A stretch of 10,391 nucleotides of DNA from Chloroflexota bacterium. GTDB taxonomy: Bacteria > Chloroflexota > Dehalococcoidia > RBG-13-53-26. The stretch is taken from positions 1 to 10,391 of the forward strand of contig JAUWXW010000033.1 in NCBI GenBank assembly GCA_030616195.1, read 5' to 3'. Shown here piece after piece: positions 1-6,352 of this stretch. Each line of letters opens with the position of its first letter. Position 1 is the first letter of the stretch. The position numbers and the translations under genes were made by a program. The notes under the pieces were generated by a model. It saw nothing but the letters and a program-made list of their open reading frames with translations, was not told the DNA's origin and did no database searches.

Positions 1-291
1 ATAATTCACACCATCGATGCCCAACACATTGCCAATTTCATGAGGATCAGACACTGTGGCCACAGTACCATGTATCACGGCCAACCTGGCAAACTCGGAT
101 GGTACCAGCATCGAGCTTTCAATGTGAACGTGCGAATCGACAAGGCCCGGCAGAATAAAGGTCTGGTACTGCTCTTGGTCCTTTACGATGTTGGCAATTC
201 TGCCGTTGCGGATTTCCAGCGTGCCAGGATAGACGGTGGAATTTACCACGTCTACAATGTTGCCTGAGACCCTCTTTATGGAATCGTTCAT
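1..291 (-). CDS. ade: Adenine deaminase, N-terminal part (runs off window)
   Basis: This is the first 97 codons of an amidohydrolase-superfamily enzyme that I read as adenine deaminase, which converts adenine to hypoxanthine and ammonia in cytoplasmic purine salvage. The translation has a short N-terminal beta domain and then [17 protein letters not shown] at about residues 45-61. The HxH pair (H54, H56) is the metal-binding start of the amidohydrolase barrel, and the following IESSM is characteristic of Ade. Residues 82-90 (DPHEIGNVL) match the next conserved Ade block. The ATG at 289-291 is preceded by AAGGAGGT at 298-305, a strong ribosome site. The rest of the gene lies beyond base 1. A palindromic repeat sits just upstream, and I found no purine-riboswitch-like sequence. 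Dihydroorotase or allantoinase are less likely given the ESSM and DPHEI blocks. Confidence 0.86.
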   Translation of the reverse strand, partial: MNDSIKRVSGNIVDVVNSTVYPGTLEIRNGRIANIVKDQEQYQTFILPGLVDSHVHIESSMLVPSEFARLAVIHGTVATVSDPHEIGNVLGIDGVNY

Positions 292-319
292 TTGGTGACC
301 TCCTTCGGTGATCCTGGAT

Positions 320-381
320 GAGCGAAGCCGAGCAATCTCCTCCACCCCACCCCGAGATTGCTTCGCTTCGCTCGCAATGAC
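320..381. repeat. Palindromic intergenic repeat, copy 1
   Basis: Arms at 320-339 and 354-373 are inverted copies of each other, matching at 18 of 20 positions, around a 14-base C-rich loop. The right arm runs on into CTCGCAATGAC (371-381), so on the minus strand the element begins GTCATTGCGAGCGAAGC. That end resembles the ends of the repeats near 1806-1869 and 6353-6517. There is no T tract, so a simple intrinsic terminator is unlikely. It lies between the CoA-transferase gene and ade, inside the ade leader if the two are co-transcribed. The rest of the 292-540 spacer holds the ade ribosome site and a short palindrome (TTTGACGTCTCAAA, 486-499). I could not support a promoter there. Confidence 0.7.
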
Positions 382-540
382 CAGCAAGGCCGACTGACGT
401 TGCCTCGTCGCTGCGCTCCGCCCAATAAGATGGCGTGGATACGTGTCTTCTACACTACATCAAATCGAGGACATTGTGTCATGAATTTGACGTCTCAAAC
501 CCCAGGGTTGGAGCAACATGATCCAGGATGTCCGCATAAT

Positions 541-1725
541 CTAAATCACGCCGGATTGCCTCAGGCTGAGGATTTGCTCCTGGCCAAGGCCCAGGAGGGT
601 GTTGAGTACCTCCTCGGTATGCTCTCCCAACTCGGGGCTGGGTCGGTCAACCAGTCCAGGAGTGCGGGATAGCTTGATGGGTGTATTGGTAACCCTCAGC
701 GGGCCAGCGCGGTGATGAAATAACTCGACGATCATCTGGCGGGCGGCTATCTGGGGGTCTTCAGCCACCCTGTCAACAGTATTAACCGGCCCACACGGTA
801 TGCCTACTGCCTCGAACTCGGCCAGCCATTCCCGGGTGGTCTTGGTTTCAAAAGCCTGGTTGAGGATGGGCTCCAGTTCGTCGTAGTGCTGGGTGCGCAA
901 ATAGCCGTCGGCAAATTGGGGATCATCCATGATATCCAGGCGCTCAATGGTAGCGCAGAAGAGAGGCCATTGCTCCCCGGTTATGGCCACCGCTACGTAG
1001 CTGTCCTTAGTCGGGAAGACCTGAAAGGGAGTGAACACAGGGTGGCGGGTGCCCAGAGGGCCCGGTATTTCACCAGTGGCGAAGTAACGGGCGAAGGCAT
1101 TCTCCAGGATGGCTACCTGGCAGTCCAGCATACCTATGTCTACCATCTGTCCCTGGCCGCTCCTGGTGCGCTCCTGGAGTGCCGCCAGAATGCCAATGCA
1201 TAGAAAGAGGCCAGCGGCGATATCTCCCACGGAGGCACCCGGCCTTATGGGTGGGCCGCCCGGCTCTCCGGTAATGCTCATGATGCCACCCATTGCCTGG
1301 ACAATCACGTCAAACGCTGGCTTCTGGGCATAGGGACCGGTCTGGCCGAATCCGGAACAGGCGGCGTAGATGAGCCGCGGGTTGTGCTGTCGGAGCACGT
1401 CGTAGTCCAGGCCAAGCCGCTTCATCGTCCCGGGGATAAAGTTCTCTACTACCACATCGGCCTGCCCCACCAGCTTCAGGAAGATGTCTTTGCCCTCTTT
1501 GTGAGTCAGGTCCAGGGTGATGCTCTTTTTGCCCCGGTTAAGGCTGAGAAAGTAGGAACTCAAGCCATCGATAAAGGGACCGTTGCCCCGCGCTATGTCT
1601 CCCCTTCCCGGCTGTTCTACCTTGATCACCTCTGCTCCGAGGTCGTTCAGCACCATGGTAGCGAAGGGGCCGGCTAGTACCCAGCTCAGGTCCAGAACCC
1701 TGACGCCTTGCAGTGGACCGTTCAT
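541..1725 (-). CDS. CaiB/BaiF family (class III) CoA-transferase
   Basis: This 394-aa cytoplasmic enzyme belongs to the class III CoA-transferases, which move CoA between carboxylic acids through aspartyl-acyl anhydride and aspartyl-CoA thioester intermediates. The opening block (VLDLSWVLAGPFATMVLNDLGAEVIKVE, about residues 10-37) is the family signature. Later hallmarks are NRGKKSITLDL (63-73), VVENFIPGTMKRLGLDY (92-108) and ERTRSGQGQMVDIGMLD (185-201). D168 in GASVGDIAAGL aligns by context with the catalytic Asp169 of formyl-CoA transferase. Length is normal for the family. The ATG at 1723-1725 has AAGGAGC at 1731-1737, five bases away, and a good promoter lies upstream. No acyl-CoA dehydrogenase, hydratase or ligase gene is adjacent, so the substrate (carnitine-, formate-, succinate- or aromatic-type) cannot be assigned. 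Confidence 0.92.
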   Translation of the reverse strand: MNGPLQGVRVLDLSWVLAGPFATMVLNDLGAEVIKVEQPGRGDIARGNGPFIDGLSSYFLSLNRGKKSITLDLTHKEGKDIFLKLVGQADVVVENFIPGTMKRLGLDYDVLRQHNPRLIYAACSGFGQTGPYAQKPAFDVIVQAMGGIMSITGEPGGPPIRPGASVGDIAAGLFLCIGILAALQERTRSGQGQMVDIGMLDCQVAILENAFARYFATGEIPGPLGTRHPVFTPFQVFPTKDSYVAVAITGEQWPLFCATIERLDIMDDPQFADGYLRTQHYDELEPILNQAFETKTTREWLAEFEAVGIPCGPVNTVDRVAEDPQIAARQMIVELFHHRAGPLRVTNTPIKLSRTPGLVDRPSPELGEHTEEVLNTLLGLGQEQILSLRQSGVI

Positions 1726-1751
1726 CGTTAGCTCCTTGTTTGTTGTGTTTC

Positions 1752-1781
1752 ATTGTAGCAGTCTTGCGGGGGCCAAAACAA
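1752..1781 (-). promoter_or_regulatory. Extended -10 sigma-70-type promoter for the CoA-transferase gene
   Basis: On the minus strand TGCTACAAT (1752-1760) gives an extended -10 element: TGn followed by TACAAT, which matches TATAAT at five of six positions. A weak -35, TTGTTT at 1776-1781, lies 18 bases upstream. Initiation would fall near 1745, leaving a leader of about 20 bases that contains the AAGGAGC ribosome site. Assignment is by eye only. Confidence 0.5.
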
Positions 1782-1783
1782 CG

Positions 1784-1800
1784 CATTCCCCTCGGGAATG
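1784..1800 (-). terminator. Short hairpin, possible weak terminator of the upstream block
   Basis: CATTCCC and GGGAATG form a perfect 7-bp stem with a 3-base loop. Read on the minus strand it is followed by CGTTGTTTTG, a broken T-rich stretch. It lies 313 bases past the receiver gene stop and just before the CoA-transferase promoter, a sensible place for termination. The T tract is poor, so it may only be a structural hairpin. Confidence 0.3.
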
Positions 1801-1805
1801 GTTAC

Positions 1806-1869
1806 TTGGCACCCTGAGGTCGGTCGACAGAGTCGCCTCTGGCGACCTCAGGCGACCTCACAATAACAG
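1806..1869. repeat. Palindromic intergenic repeat, copy 2
   Basis: CCTGAGGTCG (1813-1822) and CGACCTCAGG (1843-1852) form a perfect 10-bp inverted repeat. Nested inside is GTCGCC-TCT-GGCGAC (1832-1846). GGCGACCTCA occurs twice in tandem at 1841-1850 and 1851-1860. The right end, read on the minus strand, is CTGTTATTGTGAGG (1856-1869), close to the CTGTCATTCTGAG units at 6353 and 6377. CTGAGGTCGGT (1814-1824) recurs exactly at 6385-6395. It is probably a degenerate dispersed repeat. Confidence 0.65.
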
Positions 1870-1904
1870 ATAGGATTCTCAAACGACCTTACCTCACAGT
1901 TTCC

Positions 1905-1933
1905 TTGACGTGGCACGGTGACACACCTAAACT
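1905..1933 (+). promoter_or_regulatory. Possible plus-strand promoter before a 24-codon ORF
   Basis: TTGACG (1905-1910, five of six to consensus) is followed after 17 bases by TAAACT (1928-1933, four of six). Initiation near 1940 would precede an AGGAG ribosome site (1951-1955) and an ATG at 1961. It is the only plausible plus-strand expression signal in the window and may be a chance match. Confidence 0.3.
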
Positions 1934-1960
1934 GGAAAATCGAGACAGAGAGGAGAGACC

Positions 1961-2035
1961 ATGTTGCGCTGTAGGGCTAGAGTAGTTGTTGTTTTGATGG
2001 CACTGGCTTTCCTGTTACCAGATAGGCAACGATGA
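1961..2035 (+). other. Possible 24-aa plus-strand ORF with signal-peptide-like sequence
   Basis: An ATG with AGGAG five bases upstream opens a 24-codon frame. It encodes an Arg-rich start (R3, R5, R7) and then a hydrophobic run, VVVVLMALAFLL (about residues 8-19), ending at TGA 2033-2035. This has the shape of a secretion signal or a tiny membrane peptide. If one base were lost near 2021, the frame would continue as IGNDDYHTYLLYQ and reach TAA at 2169-2171, about 69 residues in all and overlapping the receiver gene in antisense. It competes with a minus-strand reading of the same bases, which I favour. It could be a gene fossil, a real microprotein or chance. Confidence 0.15.
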
Positions 2036-2093
2036 TTACCACACATATCTTCTCTACCAAATCCAGCAGCAAATCGATGATTGTTACTTCCAT
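1977..2093 (-). pseudogene. Possible remnant of a LytS-type (5TM) sensor N-terminus
   Basis: A 38-codon minus-strand frame begins with ATG at 2091-2093, 19 bases after the receiver gene stop, and ends at TAG 1977-1979. The peptide starts MEVTIIDLLLDLVEKICVV and continues IIVAYLVTGKPVPSK. A short acidic helix, then one hydrophobic segment ending in a basic or polar turn, resembles the first membrane helix of 5TMR-LYT (LytS/YhcK-type) sensors. Such a sensor would fit beside a histidine kinase and receiver. Nothing downstream continues the domain, so if real this is a truncated relic. No clear ribosome site precedes it. The resemblance is from memory of the family pattern and is not certain. The rest of the 1726-2112 spacer is covered by the promoter, hairpin and repeat entries. 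Confidence 0.3.
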
Positions 2094-2112
2094 GATTTAC
2101 TGAAGCTTGTTG

Positions 2113-2505
2113 TTATTCTTCCCCACGAAGCATCTTCTGCTTCTCCAGGGCTCCTTCAATGGCGCCCATAAGCTCGTCCGGGCTTGACGGTTTGACGAGG
2201 TAGGCGAAGGCTCCCTCACGGACTACCTCTTCTGCCATCTGTACTGAGGTGTGGCCGGTAAGGATTATGACCTCCGTGGCCTGGTGAAGCTCCTTCAGTT
2301 GCCGCAGCAGCTCCATGCCCTCCATGTCGGGAAGTGTCATATCCAGTAGAGCCACGTTGAAGAACTGCTCCTTGGCCTTATCCAATGCCTCTCGAGCCGT
2401 TCCAGCCGTATCTGCGGAGTAACCGCCCCTCAGTTCGACCACGTCGCTCAGAGCCTCGCAAACGGCATCATCGTCGTCAACTATCAGGATGCTCACCTTA
2501 TTCAT
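2113..2505 (-). CDS. Stand-alone response regulator receiver protein
   Basis: This 130-aa protein is a single CheY-like receiver with no output domain. The acidic pocket is D10/D11 in ILIVDDDDAV, the phospho-acceptor is D55 in VALLDMTLPDMEG, the switch threonine is T83 in IILTGHTS, and the conserved lysine is K105 in YLVKPSS. The ATG at 2503-2505 is chosen because GGGAGGT lies at 2514-2520, eight bases upstream, and because the receiver fold begins at once; an upstream extension would only add kinase-gene codons. The start overlaps the kinase stop by 8 bases, so the two are translationally coupled and very probably cognate partners. With no DNA-binding or enzymatic output, it must act by protein contact or as a phosphorelay intermediate. 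Sequence style is nearest to the receivers of NtrC/AtoC-type regulators. Confidence 0.93.
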   Translation of the reverse strand: MNKVSILIVDDDDAVCEALSDVVELRGGYSADTAGTAREALDKAKEQFFNVALLDMTLPDMEGMELLRQLKELHQATEVIILTGHTSVQMAEEVVREGAFAYLVKPSSPDELMGAIEGALEKQKMLRGEE

Positions 2506-4120
2506 GGCTCCGTACCTCCCTGCCAGCGATAGGCAGCTTGACGGTAACCGTGGTGCCTTTTCCCACCTGGCTCTCAACCTCGATAGTACCATTCTGTCTG
2601 TCCACTAGTGTTTTGACTATTGCCAGCCCCAGTCCTATCCCTTTAGCCTTGGTAGTAAATAGTGGCTCGAATATCTTGTCCAGTTTCTCATCAGGTATGC
2701 CCATACCCGTATCGGTTATCCTCACCTCGACGAACCTGCCCCTCCCTATGGTGCTGAGAGTAAGCCTGCCTCCATGGGGCATGGCCTGGATGGCGTTGGT
2801 AACCAGGTTGGAGAGAACCCGTCCCATCTGACCAGCGTCGGCAATAGCTGGAGGCAGACTGTCCGCCAGACTGGTGGAGACCTCCACGTTCCGAGGCGGC
2901 GTGTTGGCCTGGATTACCTCTTGGATTACCTGGTTGATGTGAATTTCTTCGATGTTAAGCTTACCTGGTCGCGAGAAGTCCAGAACGTCAGCTACAGTCT
3001 TATCACAGGCGTCGACTTGCTTCCCCAGTAGATCCAGATGCCTCCTCACTTTCTCATCGGCAGTGTCTCCCAGCTTCGTCTTGAGGAAATCGGCCGAAAA
3101 CCTGATGGCTCCCAGGGGACTGCGCAGCTCGTGGCCCAACCCTCCAGCCAGCTCGCCTATTGCTGCCAGCTTCTCTGCCCGGATTAGCTTCTCCTGGGCA
3201 TCCTTTAGCTGCCGCGTTCTATCTTCTACCATCCTTTCCAGGTTCTCTGAATACTCTCTCAGCTGCTGCTCCATGCGCTTGCGCTCGGTGATGTCCCGCG
3301 AGACACCCATAAGCCCCAATAATTCACCATTCTCATCCTCCATGGCAGAAGCAGCCAGAAAAGACGGGAAAGTCTGGCCATTTTCCCGTTTGTTTACCAC
3401 TTCCCCAGTGAATCGACCCGTTCTCTGAACCATTTCCCCAACCCTCGACCCTTCCGATGGATCAGCGTACAGCATGTCAACGTGGTTACCGAGGACCTCC
3501 GCTCTACTGTAGCCAAACGTATCCTGGGCAGCCTGGTTGAACTCAACAATTCTGCGGTACTGGTCCACCGAGATAATCATATCCAGAGAACTATCAATAA
3601 GGTTCTGGGAGTACTGCTGGGCTGCCCGTAATGTCTCCTCTGTCCGCTTGCGCTGCGTGACGTCGCGAAAAATGCCCCGGGTGTAAACTGGCTTTCCGTC
3701 TACCAGCTTACAGTTGGCGTTTCCCTCAACAAGAATCTCCCTGCCATCCTTAGCAACGAACACTGCTTCAACTCTGTCAGCCTTTTCTCCGGACAACACA
3801 CGCTGGAATACCTGCATGCAGTGAGCCTGGCTATCAGGGTGAATAATGTCAAACAGCGACAGGCTAGCGACTTCTTCCTGGCTATAACCGAGGGCTTCTC
3901 GCCAGATACGATTGACGTATAAGAAACGACCGTCTGGGGCAACGCTCTGGATAAGGTCGTTGGCGTTCTCAAGCAGGTCCCAACAGCCCTCCTCACTTTC
4001 CCGCAAAGCCTTCTCCGTCTTCCGGTGCTCCGTTTCCAGGGCCTCCAGCTCGGCGATACGGCGTCGCGTTTCTACCAATTCGTCTATCAGTTGCTGTCTT
4101 GTCTTGCTTTCATCTTTCAT
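2498..4120 (-). CDS. Soluble PAS-PAS sensor histidine kinase
   Basis: This 540-aa sensor kinase would autophosphorylate on histidine and pass phosphate to the overlapping receiver. From the N-terminus it has a charged coiled coil (about 5-45), PAS 1 (about 45-155, ending in the PAC-like GIFRDVTQRKR), PAS 2 (about 165-282, ending GVSRDITERKR), a second coiled coil (about 285-320), a HisKA domain with H330 in GGLGHELRSPLGAIR, and an HATPase_c domain. The last shows an N box (N442 in NLVTNAIQAM), a G1 box (DTGMGI, from D470), an F box (IFEPLFTTK) and a G2 box (GIGLGLA). No membrane segment is visible, so it senses a cytoplasmic signal. I chose ATG 4118-4120 because AGGAGGC lies five bases upstream (4126-4132) and the first residues MKDESKTRQQLIDEL fit this kinase type; the open frame extends to a TTG at 4204 without a comparable site. 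The signal and PAS ligand are unknown. Confidence 0.93.
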   Translation of the reverse strand: MKDESKTRQQLIDELVETRRRIAELEALETEHRKTEKALRESEEGCWDLLENANDLIQSVAPDGRFLYVNRIWREALGYSQEEVASLSLFDIIHPDSQAHCMQVFQRVLSGEKADRVEAVFVAKDGREILVEGNANCKLVDGKPVYTRGIFRDVTQRKRTEETLRAAQQYSQNLIDSSLDMIISVDQYRRIVEFNQAAQDTFGYSRAEVLGNHVDMLYADPSEGSRVGEMVQRTGRFTGEVVNKRENGQTFPSFLAASAMEDENGELLGLMGVSRDITERKRMEQQLREYSENLERMVEDRTRQLKDAQEKLIRAEKLAAIGELAGGLGHELRSPLGAIRFSADFLKTKLGDTADEKVRRHLDLLGKQVDACDKTVADVLDFSRPGKLNIEEIHINQVIQEVIQANTPPRNVEVSTSLADSLPPAIADAGQMGRVLSNLVTNAIQAMPHGGRLTLSTIGRGRFVEVRITDTGMGIPDEKLDKIFEPLFTTKAKGIGLGLAIVKTLVDRQNGTIEVESQVGKGTTVTVKLPIAGREVRSHE

Positions 4121-4204
4121 CTCGTGCCTCCTGACACAGGCGACAATTCTTCCGCCCGGCGCCATACGGACTCTGAGTTTGCCTGATCTAGCCTGGCTCG
4201 TCAA

Positions 4205-4234
4205 ATCTTAGCATTCTACCAGTGCGGCTATCAA
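4205..4234 (-). promoter_or_regulatory. Candidate promoter of the kinase-receiver operon
   Basis: On the minus strand TTGATA (4229-4234, five of six) and TAAGAT (4205-4210, four of six) are 18 bases apart. Transcription would start near 4197, giving a leader of about 77 bases to the ATG at 4120. It sits in the 156-base gap after yraN, where a new transcription unit is expected. Confidence 0.4.
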
Positions 4235-4238
4235 CAAC

Positions 4239-4269
4239 GTCGGCGAAGCGTAGGAGTTGTCGGCGAAGC
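4239..4269. repeat. Pair of 11-base direct repeats upstream of the candidate kinase promoter
   Basis: GTCGGCGAAGC occurs exactly at 4239-4249 and 4259-4269, a 20-base period, or about two helical turns. On the transcribed (minus) strand the copies read GCTTCGCCGAC and end four bases before the candidate -35. This is the geometry of an activator site, although the GCGAAGC core also occurs in the dispersed repeats of this window. Confidence 0.45.
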
Positions 4270-4276
4270 AGCTTGT

Positions 4277-4636
4277 TCAGCTTATGGCATTCCGAATCAA
4301 TTCTATTCGGGAGATTTGGCCTTCTGGATTCACTTCTATAGCCACAACGTCAAAACGCCATAGAGGTGGCAAGTTGGTGTGAGTCTGAAGGTAGGTCAGG
4401 GCAACCGAGATAAGTCTCTCCTTTTTGGCAGCATTTACAGATTCCTCGGGAGTGCCAAAATCAGAGCCTGTCCTGGTGCGCACCTCTACAAAGACAAGGT
4501 AGTCTTTGTCCTGAGCAACGATATCAATCTCGCCGGCGCGACAGCGGAAGTTTGTCTCCCTGATGCGGTAACGCCTTTTCTTGAGATACTCGACGGCCTT
4601 TTTCTCACCAAACGCCCCCAGGGCCTTACGATCCAC
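4277..4636 (-). CDS. yraN: YraN/UPF0102 family protein, PD-(D/E)XK nuclease-like
   Basis: This 119-aa protein has the full UPF0102 pattern: an N-terminal helix GAFGEKKAVEYLKK (7-20), GEIDIVAQDKDYLVFVEVRTR (35-55), FGTPEESVNAAKK (60-72) and RFDVVAIE. The acidic E36, D38 and E51 are in the positions of a restriction-endonuclease-like active site, with R53 where many relatives have lysine. The family is very widespread and commonly sits next to rnhB, but its role is not settled; Holliday-junction or repair functions have been suggested. The start is GTG at 4634-4636, with GGAGGT nine bases upstream (4646-4651), and it overlaps the end of rnhB by 11 bases. Length is normal. Confidence 0.9.
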   Translation of the reverse strand: MDRKALGAFGEKKAVEYLKKRRYRIRETNFRCRAGEIDIVAQDKDYLVFVEVRTRTGSDFGTPEESVNAAKKERLISVALTYLQTHTNLPPLWRFDVVAIEVNPEGQISRIELIRNAIS

Positions 4637-5258
4637 CTTCGATCAACCTCCGCACCGGAGCAAAGGACTGGCGATGGATAGGACATAGCCCTAATCGCCG
4701 CAAGCTCAGCAGGTGCCCTCTGGTGGGGTAGCCCTTGTGCCGAGCCAGACCATAGCCAGGGTAAGAGTTGTCTAGCCCCACCATATATCGGTCTCGACTC
4801 ACCTTAGCCACGATGGAAGCACAGGCAATGGAAAGAGATAGCTGATCACCACGAACTATGCTCCATTGCGGCAAGGGAGTCTCGGGTAAAGCCAAGGCAT
4901 CGATGAGAAGAAAATCAGGAGGGCAGGCGAGGTGCTCTACAGCCCTTCCCATTGCCATCTGCGTTGCCTTAACAATACCTGTTTCATCAACACCGGTGTG
5001 AGGGACCATACCTATCCCCATAGCTATGGAGCTTCGTTGCATCAACTCAAACAGGTTTTCGCGTTTTCGGGGAGACAGTTGTTTACTATCTCGCACCAGC
5101 GACAGCCAGGGAAGATCGACTTCCAAAGGCAAGATAACAGCCGCGGCAACCACCGGGCCCGCTATGGCACCACGACCCACCTCGTCAATGCCAGCGATGA
5201 GCCCATAGCCCTGGAACCTGAGTTCCCTTTCTCTATCAGAAGTTGGCCTCTGGATCAT
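4626..5258 (-). CDS. rnhB: Ribonuclease HII
   Basis: This 210-aa enzyme nicks DNA 5' of misincorporated ribonucleotides and cleaves RNA in RNA-DNA hybrids with a divalent metal. The signature GIDEVGRGAIAGPVV (23-37) carries catalytic D25 and E26. LLIDALALP gives D120, and RGD gives D138, in the usual spacing for bacterial RNase HII. DSKQLSPRKRE (57-67), SIACASIVAKVSRDR (143-157) and GYGLARHKGYPTRGH (168-182) are the other family blocks. Length is typical. The ATG at 5256-5258 overlaps the mnmA stop in an ATGA arrangement, so it is translationally coupled to mnmA. The 3' end overlaps yraN by 11 bases. Confidence 0.96.
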   Translation of the reverse strand: MIQRPTSDRERELRFQGYGLIAGIDEVGRGAIAGPVVAAAVILPLEVDLPWLSLVRDSKQLSPRKRENLFELMQRSSIAMGIGMVPHTGVDETGIVKATQMAMGRAVEHLACPPDFLLIDALALPETPLPQWSIVRGDQLSLSIACASIVAKVSRDRYMVGLDNSYPGYGLARHKGYPTRGHLLSLRRLGLCPIHRQSFAPVRRLIEGGS

Positions 5259-6322
5259 GATGCCTCTATTACTCCGCCACCCAGAACTTCATCGCCCTGA
5301 TAGAATACCACTGCTTGGCCGGGGGTAACCGCCCGTTGTGGCTTTAGAAATTGCACCTGTACCCCATCTTCACGGGGCTGAAGCATGGCACTTGCCTCAG
5401 GGGACCTATAGCGAATCTTTGCCTTCACCGCCACAGGCTGCTGCGGCTTCCCGCACACATAGCTGGCCTTGGCAGCACACAAAGTGGAAACGAAAAGCTT
5501 GTCTTCAGAACCCACGACCAGTACGTTGTTGTCGGCATCAATTGCTAATACATAGAGGCGCTTTCCCAGGGCAATCCCCAAACCGGCTCTCTGCCCTACA
5601 GTGTAGAAGGCAATACCCCGATGTGTTCCCAGTACCTTACCCCTCGTATCCACGATTTCTCCGGGCACCGGAGAGAGGCAACCCTTGATAAAATCCTCAT
5701 AATTCCCATGGGGTACAAAGCAAAGGTCCTGGCTCTTTGACTTGTTGGCGATAGGCAGCCCTCGCTGCGCTGCCATGCGGCGCACCTGACTCTTGAGGTA
5801 CCCGCCCACAGGAAACAGCAGGTGTGGCAATTCCTGCTGTCCCAGGGTGTAGAGGAAATACGATTGGTCACTGAAAGGGTCAGCGCCCTTAAGGAGACGA
5901 TATTCATCCCCCGAGTTTTCGATCCTGGCGTAATGGCCCGTGGCTAGATGCTCCGCCCCCATGGATAGGACACGGTGTAGAAGGAGGTCAAACTTGATTT
6001 GCTGGTTACAAGCAATGCAGGGATTGGGGGTTCGACCATGGGCATACTCGTGGCAGAAGTAGTCCACCACACAGGTCTGGAACTGCGTCTCAACGTTGAT
6101 TATGTAAAACGGAATATCGAGAAGCTGGCAAACCCGACGGGCGTCACCTATGTCCCGGATGGAGCAGCAGGTGGGATGAGAAGAGGAAAGACCGTGCGTC
6201 TCTTCACACCAAAGCTGCATGGAAACGCCCATGACCTCATAGCCTGCCTCCTGGAGTAGGGCCGCAGACAATGAAGAGTCAACCCCGCCACTCATAGCTA
6301 CAGCAACTCGTGTTTTGTGCAT
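5255..6322 (-). CDS. mnmA: tRNA-specific 2-thiouridylase MnmA
   Basis: This 355-aa enzyme uses ATP and relayed sulfur to make 2-thiouridine at the wobble position (U34) of Lys, Glu and Gln tRNAs. The ATP-binding P-loop is AMSGGVDSSLSA (9-20). Family blocks include HPTCCSIRDIGDARRVC (49-65), ATGHYAR (127-133) and KSQDLCFVPHG (196-206). By context the catalytic cysteines are C105 in NPCIACNQQIKFD and C201 in DLCFV. C102 is an extra cysteine three residues before C105, where E. coli-type enzymes have aspartate; C52 and C53 are also present. The C-terminal beta-barrel ends in the expected GQAVVFYQGDEVLGGGVI. The ATG at 6320-6322 has only a modest ribosome site (GGGGTG, 6328-6333). It heads the mnmA-rnhB-yraN run, after a repeat-rich spacer separating it from tmk. 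Confidence 0.96.
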   Translation of the reverse strand: MHKTRVAVAMSGGVDSSLSAALLQEAGYEVMGVSMQLWCEETHGLSSSHPTCCSIRDIGDARRVCQLLDIPFYIINVETQFQTCVVDYFCHEYAHGRTPNPCIACNQQIKFDLLLHRVLSMGAEHLATGHYARIENSGDEYRLLKGADPFSDQSYFLYTLGQQELPHLLFPVGGYLKSQVRRMAAQRGLPIANKSKSQDLCFVPHGNYEDFIKGCLSPVPGEIVDTRGKVLGTHRGIAFYTVGQRAGLGIALGKRLYVLAIDADNNVLVVGSEDKLFVSTLCAAKASYVCGKPQQPVAVKAKIRYRSPEASAMLQPREDGVQVQFLKPQRAVTPGQAVVFYQGDEVLGGGVIEAS

Positions 6323-6352
6323 CCAGCACCCCAGGTTATTTGATGCCCGTAT

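Noticed and set aside
320..373. Intrinsic terminator at the strong inverted repeat
   Set aside because: The stem is strong but no T tract follows on either strand, and its ends match the dispersed repeats instead.
292..540. Purine riboswitch upstream of ade
   Set aside because: I looked for the conserved core of the guanine/adenine riboswitch on the minus strand and did not find it; the spacer is mainly a palindromic repeat.
358..672. Plus-strand open frame of 104 codons across the spacer and the CoA-transferase 3' end
   Set aside because: It begins inside a palindromic repeat, has no ribosome site and is antisense to a well-conserved enzyme.
1806..1869. CRISPR-like array from tandem GGCGACCTCA units
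   Set aside because: Only two adjacent copies without spacers; better explained by the palindromic repeat.
2506..2592. Receiver start extended upstream to 2592
   Set aside because: The extra 29 codons lie wholly within the kinase gene in another frame and precede a complete receiver fold with its own ribosome site.
4121..4204. Kinase start extended to the TTG at 4204
   Set aside because: It adds 28 residues with no domain match, while ATG 4118-4120 has AGGAGG at ideal spacing.
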